DNA from: Icerya purchasi
Taxonomy: Eukaryota; Arthropoda; Insecta; Hemiptera; Monophlebidae
Length of the DNA stretch: 64,000 bases
Assembly (NCBI GenBank): GCA_039619475.1
Contig: CM077116.1
Coordinates: 31,693,183-31,757,182, forward strand
Direction of reading: 5' to 3'
Positions 12,219-23,340 of this stretch are shown here, piece after piece (positions within the stretch are counted from its first letter, which is position 1; each line of letters starts with the position of its first letter). A program made the position numbers and the translations under genes. A model generated the notes under the pieces. It searched no databases and was not told where the DNA came from. It saw only the letters and a program-made list of their open reading frames with translations.

Positions 12219-13030
12219 CTTTTTCTTTTTTTTTTTTTGGATTTACCAAAAAATGGCGTTCATCCAGAAGACCTGAGAGATTATAGAAGAAAGAAGAGAA
12301 ATATTAGAATCTAATTCGATTGGACACTAGGGAGATAAAGGAAGCAAGACAAGGAGGACTGCAAACGAGAAAAGCGAGAGTAATTGTACGGGGTGGGGAT
12401 TCTTTATTTCAAAAGTTCGGAGTAAAAATATAAACGTTCAGGTAAAAGGGAAGAACATTTGAATGGAACACAATTGAAGTCGCATGCTAAATGATAGTTA
12501 TGAGAGTGTAGCGGCCAATCAAAAGATATAGTGGGAGAGAATCTATGAAGAGCGGAAGGCAATAAAGAGTGTCCCGTACATGGATTACAAATAGCATAAA
12601 TCACTGAGTGACGAAGAAATGGAAAATAATAAAACGTAGAACGATTGGAAAATGAAGGCTGAATAGATAAGCAAAATGAAGTGGAATTAGAGAAAGTTGA
12701 ATGATAGAAATCAGATAGAGCTGAAAACTTTTCAATAAAAGTACTGCATTATGGCTGCGATTTGAGCTAGAGAATCGACTAACTCGTATCCCAATATCGA
12801 CGTGACCAGGCACCCACATAAAATCAATTTAGCTAGAATATTTAGAAAGATCGTAAATAATAGATCGAGTTTGGACAGTAAGGGAATAATCACATGAGTA
12901 GGAAAGAGAAGGCAGCAAGAGAACACTTTTAGAGTCAGATATTAGGTATTTACGAGAATTGCGAGAAGACGAAATAAATAAAATTAAATAAAAAATAATA
13001 CTATGTTTCTTCGAAAAAATCATTGCCAGC
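12219..13030 (-). mobile_element. I-superfamily LINE copy D, inverted and degenerate 3' fragment
   Basis: Read on the minus strand, fragments match the RNase H end and C-terminus of copies A-C: SDSKSVL at ~12940, WVPGHVDIG at ~12800, ELVDSLAQIAA in another frame, HSLLPSALHRF and a Cys-rich tail ending YFYSELLK at 12404. A T-run on the plus strand at 12219-12239 is the poly(A) tail. Several frame changes are present. The 5' truncation point near 13030 touches the satellite that follows. Confidence 0.7.
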
Positions 13031-13129
13031 ATTTTAAGTGACCTTTTTTTGGCTGAAATGTAACTGAAACCAAACAAAAGTAAAGCGAAAACAAATATGG
13101 AACCTTACGACCCCAGATATAGATAGGGG

Positions 13130-14690
13130 GGACATTTAAAATATATCTATTATATAAAGCTGCAAAGAAAAAAAATCGTACAGACCGTTCTATAGTAGCT
13201 AGAGAGTTAGTTTTTTTTTCAATCGAAGAAGAAAATAATAAGACAATCAAAATCTTAAAATTAAAGGGCCCAAATTTCGAAAAATGGAAAAGCAAGTTTT
13301 AAGAAACAAATTTTTAAAAAATTCCATAGTCGGTTCTATATGAGGTATGGTAACAATTTTCTTTTTAATCTGCACACTAAGGTCTCCAGAATACAGGAAA
13401 AATAAAAGATTGAAAAAATTTTGATATTTAGGGACCAAAATTTGTGAAAATGCATGAAAATGTGGAAACCAAATTTCAAGGAAAAATTTTTTAAAAAATT
13501 CTGAAGCCGGATCTATATAAATTACGACATTGATTTTCATTTTAACTTACATACTAAGGTCTTCAAAATAAAGGAAAAATGTAAAATTTGAAAAATTTTG
13601 ATATTTAGGGATCAAAATTTGCAAAAATACACGCTTAAAGCGGTAACCCCGGAAACTAAAAAAAAGTCCACAGCTCTTCCCATGGTAGGTGGAGAGTCAC
13701 TTTTTTCTTTAAATTATGTATATCAATCGTTGGAATATAGGAAAAATACGAAACTCCCAAAATTTTAAAATTTAAGGGCCCAATTTTTGGAAAATGTGAA
13801 AATCAAGTTTTATGCAAAAAATTAAAAAAAAAACCCACAGCCGGTTCTATATGCTAATAGTATTGATTTTTGTTTTAACTTGCATAATGTGGTCCCCAGA
13901 ATACGGAGGAAATATAAAATTAGAAAAATTTTGATATTTAGTGACCAAAATTTGGAAAAATACGCGCCTTAAGTGGAAATACTGGAAACTAAAAAAAAGT
14001 CCACAGCACTTTCCATGGCAGCTGGAGGGTCATTCATTTTTTTAAATGATGTATTTCAATTGCTAAAATATAGGAAAAATACGAAACCTCAAACATTTTA
14101 AAATTAAAGGCCTCAAATTTTGAAAAATATGAAAATCAAGTTTTAAAAAACTCTATGGCCGATTCTATATAAGTTGCGGTATTGATTTTCTTTTTAACCT
14201 GTACACTAAGGTCTCCAGAATAGGGAGAAAATATAAAATTTGAAAAATTTTGATATTAAGGAACCATAATTTTCGAAAATACACGCTTAAAGCAGTAATC
14301 CCGGAAACTAAAAAAAAGTCCACAGCCCTTTCCATGGTAGCTGGGGGCTCACTTTGTTTTTTAAATGATGTATTTTAATCGTTAAAATATAGGAAAAATA
14401 CGACACCCCCGAAATTTTAAAATTAAAGTGCCCAAATTTTGAAAAATTTGAAAATCAAGATTAAAGAAAATTTTTTTTTACAAATTTCACAGCCGGATCT
14501 ATATGTGTTACGGTATTGATTTTCTTCTTAATCTGCACACTAAGGTTTCCAAAATACAGGAAAAATAAGATTCGAAATATTTTGATATTTAGGGACCAAA
14601 ATTTGGGAAGATACATGCTGAAAGCGGTAAAAATAGTCCACAGCCCTTTCCATGGTAGCTGGAGAGTCATATTATAATCTAACGGTATAT
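13130..14690. repeat. Satellite-like tandem array, unit ~320-335 bp
   Basis: Landmarks recur in order. CCATGGTAGCTGG-like boxes lie at ~13681, 14013, 14333 and 14651 (spacings about 332, 320 and 318). CCGGTTCTATAT-like boxes lie at ~13331, 13508, 13843, 14160 and 14493. Each unit also contains an AAAAAAGTCCACAGC box, a GACCAAAATTT box and an AAGGTCTCCAGAATA box. Copies are diverged and the first unit is partial. Nothing in it is coding; minus-strand open frames here only reflect AT-richness. Confidence 0.75.
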
Positions 14691-15980
14691 TTAAAAAGGT
14701 AGTTTCTGCTATTTCTCTTACCTAATAACGATTTTTACAATTACAATTGACTGCTCACGATCGATTTAACTAATAACTGAACACGAAAACAAAAAACCTC
14801 ATCTGAAATATTGTTACCCCTAAACTAAGGCGACAACAAAATACGTCAAATAGTTCTCCTGGGGCTGGCAGTTCTAAAAACTGCATGGAACAATTTCAGT
14901 TCCATATGGTCGAAGACGATACCAATGACGCTGATGACAATAATACCATGCTAGTGGACAATGAAAACACTCCAATACCGCTTCTAAGAGAGCGATAAAA
15001 TAATACTAAACAAATAGGAATTTTCCTGATAAACCTCCCCTAATAATGGTGAAAAATTTGTCTAATTTTACAAAATTTGGGAAATTCGTAATGATTCGAT
15101 CCGTCATCAACTATCTTGAAATTCATAAACTACGTCCAACTCCACTGTAAAATAAAGAAATTATAAGAACACATCTTCCAGTCTGTATTTGGATTCCTTA
15201 AGTACTGAAGAAAAATCGTTATGGAAAGCAACCAAAACAATCCTTCAACAACAAGAACAGTACAAAAGCAAGCTTTTAGATGTAAAATAGCTAAATACAT
15301 TTTCAGCTCATTTAGAGGTAATTTGCACTCTGTAAAATAACAATATGACCACCTATTAACAATTACAACATTGATACACAGAAGTGAGTACAATATGGAA
15401 TTATACATGGCCTCCATAGTATGGCGTTATAGCCATAACTGGGTCTGAGAGAAATTCAATAATAAATTATTTTGTAAAGCCGTAAAGTATTGCGTAATTC
15501 GGTGGGAATATTTAGAAAGTTAAAAACGGAAAATATGTATATTCATTAAATAAAATTCCAAATATGAGTCGACAGGTAATGCATAAGCCGGAGAATTGCG
15601 AGATAAATTAAAATTAACATAGAAACCAGAAATGTTTATTATTAATAGTATTAAAGTCGGAATTAGCGGTAAAAAGGGAATTTTCAAAGTGTCGCGGACA
15701 ATGACTTGTCGGAATGATAAGAGATCGAGGGAAGCCTGTGCTTCGGCCGAGAGCAGTATCGAGACAGATAACGTTTACGCTGGTTCAAAAACGTGTAATC
15801 TCGTGAGAGGCTTTATAATTATCGTTAATTTTTATTTACGTATGTGCCACGGTTCGTGTTCAAATTAAGCTAGTCAAAGCGAAATAAACTAATTAAGAAA
15901 TAAATAAAAAAAAAAATTTTTTAAAATAACACCGCGAATAGTCTAGTCAAGTCAAAAACCCTAGTCTTCACGCGACCTAC
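14691..15980. other. Degenerate sequence with possible LINE remnants
   Basis: Plus-strand translation near 15180-15260 gives a short stretch (LSTEEKSLWKATK) like the linker before the RT of Jockey-type LINEs. Acidic, Asn/Asp-rich coding-like sequence lies at ~14830-14995. No frame stays open and no catalytic motif is visible, so I regard this as a decayed retroelement at most. Confidence 0.3.
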
Positions 15981-15982
15981 CA

Positions 15983-16625
15983 TTAAAAAAATAAAATGCT
16001 TTTTTACAAAAAATAAATACCGACTTCAAGGTTTATTATAAAAATTTAAAAACGCACTAAAAATTTAAAACTTTCACAGTGATTACTCATGATAAATAAT
16101 TTTCGGAAACAACTGTGTTTTGAAAAAGATATGTATTCGCTTAACGTTTCGACCAGCTTACACTGGCCATCATCGATGATGGCCAGTGTAAGCTGGTCGA
16201 AACGTTAAGCGAATACATATCTTTTTCAAAACACAGTTGTTTCCGAAAATTATTTATCATAACGCACTAAAAAGTAAAAAATAATTACTCCCGATAAAAT
16301 ATATATATCAGAGTGATATAAGTTAAGGTGATATCGTAATTCTTATACAACATTAATTTTTTGGAGTTGGAATTAAATTCATGTTAGGAACAATTTAATC
16401 AACATTTAATGCAGTTTTTAATTATTCTTTTAATATGAATTTGATGCCAACTCCAAAAAATTAATGTTGTATAAGAATTACGATATCACCTTAACTTATA
16501 TCACTCTGATATATATATTTTATCGGGAGTAATTATTTTTTACTTTTTAGTGCATTTTTAAATTTTTATAATAAACCTTGAAGTCGGTATTTATTTTTTG
16601 TAAAAAAGCATTTTATTTTTTACTT
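15983..16625. repeat. Foldback (MITE-like) element with long inverted arms
   Basis: The inner arms 16264-16370 and 16447-16553 are 107-bp exact inverted copies around a 76-base loop. The outer arms ~15983-16050 and ~16552-16620 are also inverted copies and include ACCGACTTCAAGG. The left arm is interrupted by the palindrome at 16089-16260 with a partial duplication beside it. No coding capacity is present. The full element would fold into a hairpin of about 170 base pairs. The mobilising family is unknown. Confidence 0.75.
16089..16260. repeat. Perfect 86 + 86-bp palindrome
   Basis: The arms 16089-16174 and 16175-16260 are exact reverse complements with no spacer, centred in CATCGATG. The palindrome is inserted in the left arm of the foldback element. 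Each arm contains GATGA, then a strong GGCCAG/CTGGTC stem, then GAAAC, an arrangement that recalls a hammerhead-ribozyme core. Confidence 0.85.
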
Positions 16626-16739
16626 TTTAGTGCATTTTTATTCAATTAAATTAAAACATTTATTTCCACGGTAAAAACACCAAAAGCTACATTTCCATGG
16701 TAATTTGGCAAATTTATAGTATTTTAAGTCAAAAATCTA

Positions 16740-17026
16740 ATCCGACGGTGAAAACAATCATGAATGAAAAGCATCCAAAAAGCTTCAATCTCCCGCATTA
16801 TTAAGGATAACTCAAAAACTATCGGTCGGACCTTGATCAAATTTAAATGGGACCACATGACAAACGCCACCTTTCAAATAAAAGAAGAATCATCAAAATC
16901 GGTTCATCTAGAAGAAAGTTCTGTGGTAACACACATAAAAAAAAAATAAAAAAATAAAAAAAAAAAAAAAAAAAAAAATACAGCCGAATTGAATACCTCC
17001 TCCTTTTTTGAAGTCGGTTAAAAAAC
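16740..17026 (-). repeat. Dispersed arthropod-type repeat end
   Basis: A stretch with TTTCAAATAAAAGAAG, an A-rich run at 16940-16980 and then CCTCCTCCTTTTTTGAAG at ~16997-17014 matches, from memory, a repeat end seen very widely in arthropod genomes (on the minus strand it begins near AACCGACTTCAAAA). The transposon class is not established here. It shares the ACCGACTTCAA word with the foldback element beside it. The strand is given for that reading. Confidence 0.45.
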
Positions 17027-17580
17027 GGCTTAAAAGCTGCCGAAATTAAGGACGTTGATCAAGATCCACCGGAGGCGAATCATCGAAGCAGTGCGGGTAA
17101 TGGAAACGATTTAAGGACAACATCGTCCGGAGCGGTGAAAATCCTGGAGGCGACGGACTAAACAGGCCAGATTTTATATTTTTTTTAATGTTGTGAATAT
17201 TTCGGTGTAGATGTGTATACGTATGTTTTGATATATGTGTGAATAGTAATTCTTGTTATTTATTTCGTGCGTTTGTATTTGCTGTTTATTTGTCTTTTGG
17301 TGCAGCTACATTTCCTTTTCGATATTGTGCGGCGATTTTAGAATAAAAAAGAAATAACAATAAAAATAAATAATAATAATCACGAAATAACTTTATTGAA
17401 TAAGCGTGGATGTGAGATGTTTTTGGCCGACTAGGCAATCCTATTAAATTTACGTTTATAAAAAAAAAAAATAAATAAATAAATAAAATAAAATAAAATA
17501 AATAAAAAGAAACGAGATTAACTAGAAAAACATTTATCGTAGTTTTATTGGGACAGTTCCGACGGAGCTGCGATAAATAT
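17027..17580. other. Region upstream of the plus-strand gypsy element
   Basis: At 17040-17160 a frame of ~40 codons ends at TAA and could be the tail of a lost element. The rest is AT-rich, with (AAATA)n runs at ~17460-17510. It may include 5' LTR sequence of the following gypsy element, but no second LTR copy exists in the window to confirm this. Confidence 0.35.
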
Positions 17581-17596
17581 TGGCGACCACGATGGG
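17581..17596 (+). promoter_or_regulatory. Primer-binding-site-like sequence
   Basis: TGGCGACCACGATGGG resembles the TGG-starting primer-binding sites directly after the 5' LTR of insect gypsy-type elements. The upstream LTR boundary is not certain and the tRNA is not identified. Confidence 0.4.
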
Positions 17597-17668
17597 ATAC
17601 ACTAATTCGCAAGGAATTTAAAGAGTACTTTGCGATTGGTGAAACGAACAAGTGTGTCTGAAAAAAGA

Positions 17669-17946
17669 GTGTTAAGAAGTGAAAAAAATAGTGTGACACC
17701 ACCAGTAGCAAGAAGAGGAAGCAAGGAAATGCCAAATGACTCAGGTTTTGTTGGTTTGGATACGTCTGTGCTTGTGTCAGAAGGGAGTACAGCAGTGGTG
17801 AAGGCGCCACAAGAGATAGAAGCAACCTCATTAATATAGATGCAAGCATGGTTAAAATCAGTATTCGAAAATCAAAATAAAAGTCTCAATGATCTCAGTA
17901 ATAAATTCGAAAATCAAAATATAGTGTTGAATAACAAACTAGAAGA
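17669..17946 (+). pseudogene. Gypsy Gag N-terminal region (split by insertion)
   Basis: The frame runs from a methionine at about 17669, meets an in-frame TAG at 17837-17839, and restarts at the methionine at 17840 with a coiled-coil stretch rich in Asn, Gln and Lys (ENQNKSLNDLSNKFENQN). It ends where the R1-type LINE is inserted. The next part of the same coiled coil resumes at 26461. Gag N-termini of this kind precede the capsid domain and help assembly. The in-frame stop and the insertion make it non-functional. Confidence 0.55.
17930..17946. repeat. 17-bp target-site duplication of the R1-type LINE, left copy
   Basis: AATAACAAACTAGAAGA here is repeated exactly at 26461-26477, directly after the LINE poly(A). 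The motif also recurs inside the gag coiled-coil repeats (~26567), which slightly weakens the inference. Confidence 0.75.
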
Positions 17947-18129
17947 CAGCAAGATCGGTTGTGAAACAGTTAAAGTGTACGGTTCGCGTCTGTGAGTTAA
18001 AGTGATAAGAAATATAATAGACAGATTCGACAATACAGCAAGCAAGTAATTCTTATCTAATGTTATTACATCAGATATATTAAACAGATTAATATAAAGT
18101 AAAACTATCAGTATCAGATAAATTAACAA

Positions 18130-18790
18130 ATGGCCCAAATAGGGCCAGCAGATACTTATGAACAACTTAAATCTAAAAATATGACATCGTACAGTACAGT
18201 TTTACAAACAAATTTATTTCCAGAAAGACAACAAGCTATTATACTAAATGCAATAAGCGAAATCAAACTAAAAGAATACATATACGAAGTAGGAAAATAT
18301 GTGGGAGCAAACAATATTTTATTTGCATCGCGTATTTCTAACAGCAGAATTTGTATATATTTATCAAATAAAAACTTAGTGGAACAAATTATTAAAGTAC
18401 ATCACACAATTCAAATAAAAAATAACAAAATACAAATAAGGAAATTATTAAACTCGGCAAAACGTATCATAATATCAAATGTATCGCCGCATATACTCCA
18501 CTATATAATTGAAAATGCATTAAAACAACACAATATAAAAATGAACTCACCGGTATCCTTTATTAAAGCGGGTTTAGCAGAAGAAGGGTACAAACATATT
18601 TGTAGCTTTAGAAGACAGGTATACATATACGACAAATGAGTAAACTGAGGAAAATAAACAAATTTTACTGGAATCATTAATAATCAACTATGAAAATGAA
18701 CAATTCCACATATTCATTTCAAAAGACCAACTATCATATCGGGAAAAAAACGAGATAACAAAAAGTGCAAATACAATAACAAATAAATAG
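18130..18790 (+). pseudogene. R1-type LINE ORF1, N-terminal part
   Basis: 170 codons are open from the ATG at 18130 to the TGA at 18639. The product is Lys- and Ile-rich, with an RRM-like alternation (RICIYLSNKNLVEQII, RIIISNVSP) typical of LINE ORF1 proteins, and ends near RRQVYIYDK. After the stop the text continues in another frame (ENEQFHIFISKDQLS), where zinc knuckles are expected in related ORF1s, but no knuckle survives. The protein would bind element RNA. Frame loss just before the zinc-knuckle region makes it defective. Confidence 0.55.
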
Positions 18791-18805
18791 GAAGAAAGAG
18801 AAGAA

Positions 18806-19579
18806 ATGACGACGGAAGTATACAAACAACAACGTAAAAGATCTTACCCATCAACATCAGAAAATACAAATACCGTGGACGATAGTAATGAAATTGAAAT
18901 TAACAACCTATACGCAGTGTCAAGTTTAGAAAGTTTGGATGACGACGAAAAGAGATTAATAGGAAAAAGGGAAACAAATAAGGAAATGACAAAGCAAACA
19001 GAAAGAGTAGCTACTGAAACACAAATGGAGGGTAATATGGAAGAGTACAAAAACAGGACGCAAAGACAAAATACAAAAAAGGAGGAAAACATTTTGATAG
19101 ATGGAGATCAGGAGATAGGTAAACATCCACAGAACAAAAATAAAATACCGGAAAAAAAAATTAAACAAACACAAGAAACGGAAAAGGAGCAACAAGGTGA
19201 AAGCAAATTGAATAATGCTCCAAAAGAAATAAAATATAAAACAAAGAAAAATGAAGAAAACATAATAGAAAAAACACTTTTACCATTAAAAGAAAGAATA
19301 GAAACACAAAAAAGTGGTATACTCAATCTTAAACAAACAGTGAATATAATTAATACTATCAACAAAAACGAAAAAGCAGCAAGAACAGTTAAACAAGTGA
19401 TGCAGAAAGATGCGGTCAACATGGAAGCGGTAGTTAAACAGTTAAAGATGATTTATGAAATGATAAACGAAAGAGGAGTCAAAATACGAATAACCAAAAT
19501 CATTAACAAAATAAATAACGAAATAACGGTAGACAGTAAGGATAACAGTAAAGAAACAAATAATAGTAAAAATGGTTAA
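18806..19579 (+). CDS. R1-type LINE ORF1 C-terminal Lys/Glu-rich segment
   Basis: 257 codons, ATG at 18806 to TAA, very rich in Lys, Glu, Asn and Thr (KEENILIDGDQEIGKH and similar). It contains a predicted helical segment towards the end (KQTVNIINTINKNEKAAR, KQLKMIYEMINERGVK). No catalytic motif is seen. It lies between the RRM-like ORF1 piece and the endonuclease, where the low-complexity tail of ORF1 is expected. It may once have been continuous with 18130-18639. It could be translated alone, but I think it is the 3' half of a broken ORF1. Confidence 0.45.
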   Translation: MTTEVYKQQRKRSYPSTSENTNTVDDSNEIEINNLYAVSSLESLDDDEKRLIGKRETNKEMTKQTERVATETQMEGNMEEYKNRTQRQNTKKEENILIDGDQEIGKHPQNKNKIPEKKIKQTQETEKEQQGESKLNNAPKEIKYKTKKNEENIIEKTLLPLKERIETQKSGILNLKQTVNIINTINKNEKAARTVKQVMQKDAVNMEAVVKQLKMIYEMINERGVKIRITKIINKINNEITVDSKDNSKETNNSKNG

Positions 19580-19655
19580 TATTCTGCATTTCAATGAAAA
19601 CCATTGTAAGATGGCAAGAGACATTTTACTAGGAGAAATATAAAAATAATTAGAT

Positions 19656-19831
19656 ATGATCAAAGTATTACAATATAACGAAAACCACTCGAAAGTAGCT
19701 AGAGATGTGTAGCTAGCAAATATCGTTGCGTATGATATTGACTTAGTATTTATATGCGATAAAAGTAATAGTCAGAGCATTCCTAATAACTATAGTAAAT
19801 TAAATCACAATAAGCTAATGATAATATATCG
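19656..19831 (+). pseudogene. R1-type LINE ORF2 endonuclease N-terminus
   Basis: The methionine at 19656 starts a stretch (MIKVLQYNENHSKVARDV) like the first strand of R1-clade endonucleases. An in-frame TAG follows, then VAYDIDLVFICDKSN. A diverged duplicate of the same start (VNILHFNENHCKMARDILL) lies just upstream at ~19572-19640. The frame is broken at 19832 by an LTR-retrotransposon fragment and resumes at about 21010. Confidence 0.6.
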
Positions 19832-20619
19832 TGTGGGGCTACCCGTAAGCACGATTTATTCTAACGACCTATATAATGTCTTAGTAATGTAACGGATTCG
19901 ATACCTATAGCGCTATCTTTTAGCGGTGTTCGAATTATAAAAATATATTTCTCTGATTAAAATCATTTATTTCGTGATTTATCGAACACCGCGTTTTATT
20001 CGACGTAATCGCGGATCGTAGTGGGTATATCGGCTAAAATCGAAATTCCCGGGCACGGTCGAACGGACGGCTGTGTCAGGTGAGACTGTGTCCGTGTGTA
20101 TTGTTGGTAGCGGCCGATAGTGGAGAGTACTCTACGGGTCCGAGGCGAGTGCGCGTCGGGTAGCAGCTGAGCCGAGAACATTGAGCTGAGGGAAGTTTGT
20201 GAAATCCGTAGTCGCGTTATAATACGGGTTGTATAAAATATTCTAGAAAATTCGACGGCGTTCGAATTAATTGATAAGGTACGGGGTAATTTCAGCGATT
20301 CAACTATGTCGCTTGGAATAGCCCATCGTGTACCGAGATCGTCGTGTGTGCATGGCACTATATCACGAGAGTGAATTAATTCGTTGTTCAGTCAATAATG
20401 GTCGATCGTTTAATTTAGTTGTAAAATCACGTCGTTACGTGTGTCTATTTTTTACCCTAGTCATCGCTAATTTCCGCATACATCTATCGCAATTTGGACC
20501 AAAATTTCGTTTTCTGTTTATTGTAAGGTTTGGAATTTGTTTCCCCTGTGTTCTTTTTCTTTCTTTTTTGTAAATTTTGTTTAAATATACACGTTTTATA
20601 GAAGGCTTCTTATTGGACA
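19832..20619 (+). mobile_element. BEL/Pao-like solo LTR (probable)
   Basis: This is a 788-bp segment beginning TGTGGGG and ending GGACA (TG...CA). It interrupts the LINE endonuclease and is followed at once by CGTGGTGAGCCCGTGAC, which resembles the leader of BEL/Pao elements. The segment is GC-richer than its surroundings and has a T-rich 3' part. The call rests on termini and context; no partner LTR is present to prove it. Confidence 0.5.
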
Positions 20620-21010
20620 CGTGGTGAGCCCGTGACATCTCCAACGCGGAGACTCACGCTGCGCCTTCGAACGGCGTATTTTCGCGAATTTTGTATATAA
20701 TTTTTTTTTATCTCGTAATAAAAGCCTAGAGCTCTGTGCGGCAGAGTGTCTATCCGGTGGTAACAAGCCGTTCTTGTCTCTGGCGCCCGATATATTATTT
20801 AAACTTAAATAAGGATCGACGGAATTTATGTTAAATGGCTTCCCAAAAAAGGATCGACTGAATTGGTGTCAAGTATCAAAAGGGTTTTTTTTCGAAAACG
20901 TAGATTCATAATAAATGGCATCCGGAACAGAGTGACCAATAGTCAGATGTGTAACCAATGGCTCCCGTAACAGGGACAGTCTAATCGGGAATAGTGAGAT
21001 TTGTAACAGT
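20620..21010 (+). mobile_element. LTR-element leader remnant with repeated PBS-like words
   Basis: After the probable LTR there is an AATAAAAGCC stretch like an R/U5 region. Four TGGC-starting words then follow: TGGCGCCCGA (20781), TGGCTTCCC (20836), TGGCATCCGGAACAGAG (20916) and TGGCTCCCGTAACAGGGAC (20959). The last three resemble the tRNA-Lys-type primer-binding site with changes. GGATCGAC...GAATT is also repeated around the first two. The 3' limit is where LINE endonuclease sequence resumes. Confidence 0.45.
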
Positions 21011-23126
21011 AATTAGAGTAAAATTTATAGTAATAATATTAATTAACGTATATTCCTCCAAATAACTTAGCAACTAAATATTTTCAAGTTATCAATATGT
21101 ATATTCAAAATAATAATTTTCAGAAACTAATGTTACTTGGAGACTTAAATGCACGTAATGTAATATGGGATAAAGTTAACAATAGCAGAGGAAAAGAATT
21201 ACTACAGCTAATTGAGTTATATGACTTACAAATACTAAACACTATAGATATATATACTTTTAAACGTAAAAATCAAACTAGCACTATAGATTTAACTTTG
21301 GCTACGAGTAATATAACAAATTTAATTAAAAACTGGAAAGTAAGTCATGAAAAAAACGCTAGTGATCATTGCTACATTAAATTTGACATAAATATAACTG
21401 CTAAACCAAAGACTGATAATTTAATTAAAGTAATTGATTACAATAAATTAGAAAAAAATATGGATAAATTTATAAACTTAATAGATCTAAATGTAAATAT
21501 GTAACGGATATTTTTCTCTGTTTAAAGGAGTATCAACTTTATGTTGATTGTGTATTACAATATTCTTATGTATATAAAAAGAAATCAAGTATTTACTGGT
21601 GGACCGCAGAATTACAAAACTGCAAAAAATTAGTTAATAGGGAGTATAAAAAATATAGTAAATGTAAATGTGTAGTAACGAAAGCACAATACTACAGTAA
21701 TTATAAAAAAGTATTTAAACAATATAAGTACAAGATTAAGCAAGCCAAGCTAGATGCCTGGAGAAAGTTAGCAAATGATAAAAATGTTTTTGGGTTAAAG
21801 TACAAAATTTTGAGAGATAAAATTAAAGTAACACAAATACCCACATTAGATAATCAAGCAGAAAGCGATGAAGATAAAGTAAAATTATTAAGCACTAAAT
21901 TATATTTGAATACAAATCCATTTCAAGCAAAAAGTACAGTAAACAACACACTTAACGTAACAACAACAAATGATGATATAACAGCAAATGAAATAATAAC
22001 TATTATTAAAGATTTAAAGAATAAAGTAGCCACTGGGCTGGATAATATATCAAATGGTTTTTTAAAAATTTTCAACATCAAATTTCCTAAAGTAATTACA
22101 ACTGTTATAAACATACTCTATCGAAATCAGTATTTCCCAGAACAATGGAAAATAACAAAAATAGTAATTATACCAAAAAGTAATAAACCACTAAATGATT
22201 CAAATTCGTACAGAGCGATATCGCTTCTGTCAAATTTCAGTAAAGTTTACGAAAAATGTATTTTAAATAAACTTAAAAATTTCTGTAACCAGAATAATAT
22301 ACTTAATCAAAATCAATTTGGATCGTTAAAAAATAAATCCTCGGAACTAGCTATTTACACGATATTACAAGACATTAAAATATATAAGCAGAAATCGTAT
22401 ATTTGCGGTCTCCTAGCGCTCGATATCACAAAAGCTTTCGACAGTTTAAACCTAAATAGTCTCGTAAAACTATTGTATAATTTAAGAGTGCCAGAAAATT
22501 TAATAAATATAATAATAAATTATTTTAGAAATAGATTTACATACATAAATATTGGTAATTATACAAATAAATATCCGGTGGTAACAGGAATACTACAAGG
22601 CTCTGTTTTAGGACCTTATCTATGGAATATCGTTTTTTCCAGAATGTATAGTTTGGTATTTCCGGAAAATGTAAAAGTAATAACCTATGTTGATGATATT
22701 GCGGTGGTATTTGCAGTAAAAACGCAAACCCAACTTGCAGATAAAATTGAAAGAGTTTATCATACAATAGAAACATTTTTAGCAGATTTTGGACTGTCAA
22801 TTAACGTTTCAAAATCAAATTATATGATCATGAATAACAAATTGAAAAACAGTCACTTAAATATAGATCAATATGGTTTAGATATTAAACATGTTACTCA
22901 ACTTAAATATTTAGGGATAATTATTGATGGTAATTTAAAATTTTATAATAATTTTATTTTTATAAAAAATAAAATAAAAAAATTTTTACTTATCTTTAAC
23001 AAACTATACAACAATCAAAAGGCTGTAAATTACAAAAAGGGAATAATATTGTACAAGACAGTAATACTAAGCAATATATTGTATGGCAGTATCATGTATA
23101 CCGATATGTTAAAAATACAACGTTTT
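21011..23126 (+). pseudogene. R1-type LINE ORF2: endonuclease C-terminus and reverse transcriptase
   Basis: The endonuclease resumes with YIPPNN, LLGDLNARNVIWD, TSTIDLTLA and ASDHCYIKFD (to ~21400), followed by a frame change near 21500 and the linker with YWWTAELQNCKKLVNREYKK. The RT is open from 21810: ATGLDNISNG, RAISLLSNFSKVYEK, a GLLALDITKAFD block, GILQGSVLGP and catalytic YVDD (22690-22701). The frame ends at the insertion point of a Jockey LINE at 23127-23141. The RT domain itself is uninterrupted, so decay is partial. Its downstream continuation is at 25675-26254. Confidence 0.78.
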
Positions 23127-23141
23127 AAGAAAATGTTATAT
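23127..23141. repeat. 15-bp target-site duplication of the Jockey LINE, left copy
   Basis: AAGAAAATGTTATAT here is repeated exactly at 25660-25674. The two copies bracket a minus-strand LINE whose poly(A) is the T-run at ~23141-23160. Confidence 0.88.
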
Positions 23142-23340
23142 TTTTTTTTTTTTTTTTTTTATATATATATCTTGCTATTTTACACCTAGTCTTATCAACT
23201 ATTTGGTAATCTATGGAATAAGTTAAAATGACATGAATAAGCAACCCAACCAGTGAAGGGTGCTAAAATTAACTTATATACATATGTGTATACAAAATGC
23301 ATACACACATATTTTTGCATTCTCATGGACACATCATACC

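Noticed and set aside
13020..13540. Minus-strand open frames of 90-97 codons
   Set aside because: They cross satellite units and repeat with them; no protein signature.
17286..17849. 187-aa minus-strand open frame
   Set aside because: Low-complexity Phe/Leu/Tyr translation of A-rich DNA opposite the gypsy leader; no domain.
18844..19422. Minus-strand Ser/Cys/Phe-rich open frames
   Set aside because: Shadows of the Lys/Glu-rich LINE ORF1 on the plus strand.
20959..20980. Exogenous lentivirus-type element (tRNA-Lys PBS)
   Set aside because: Only PBS-like words are present, degenerate and repeated, with no gag, pol or env sequence beside them.
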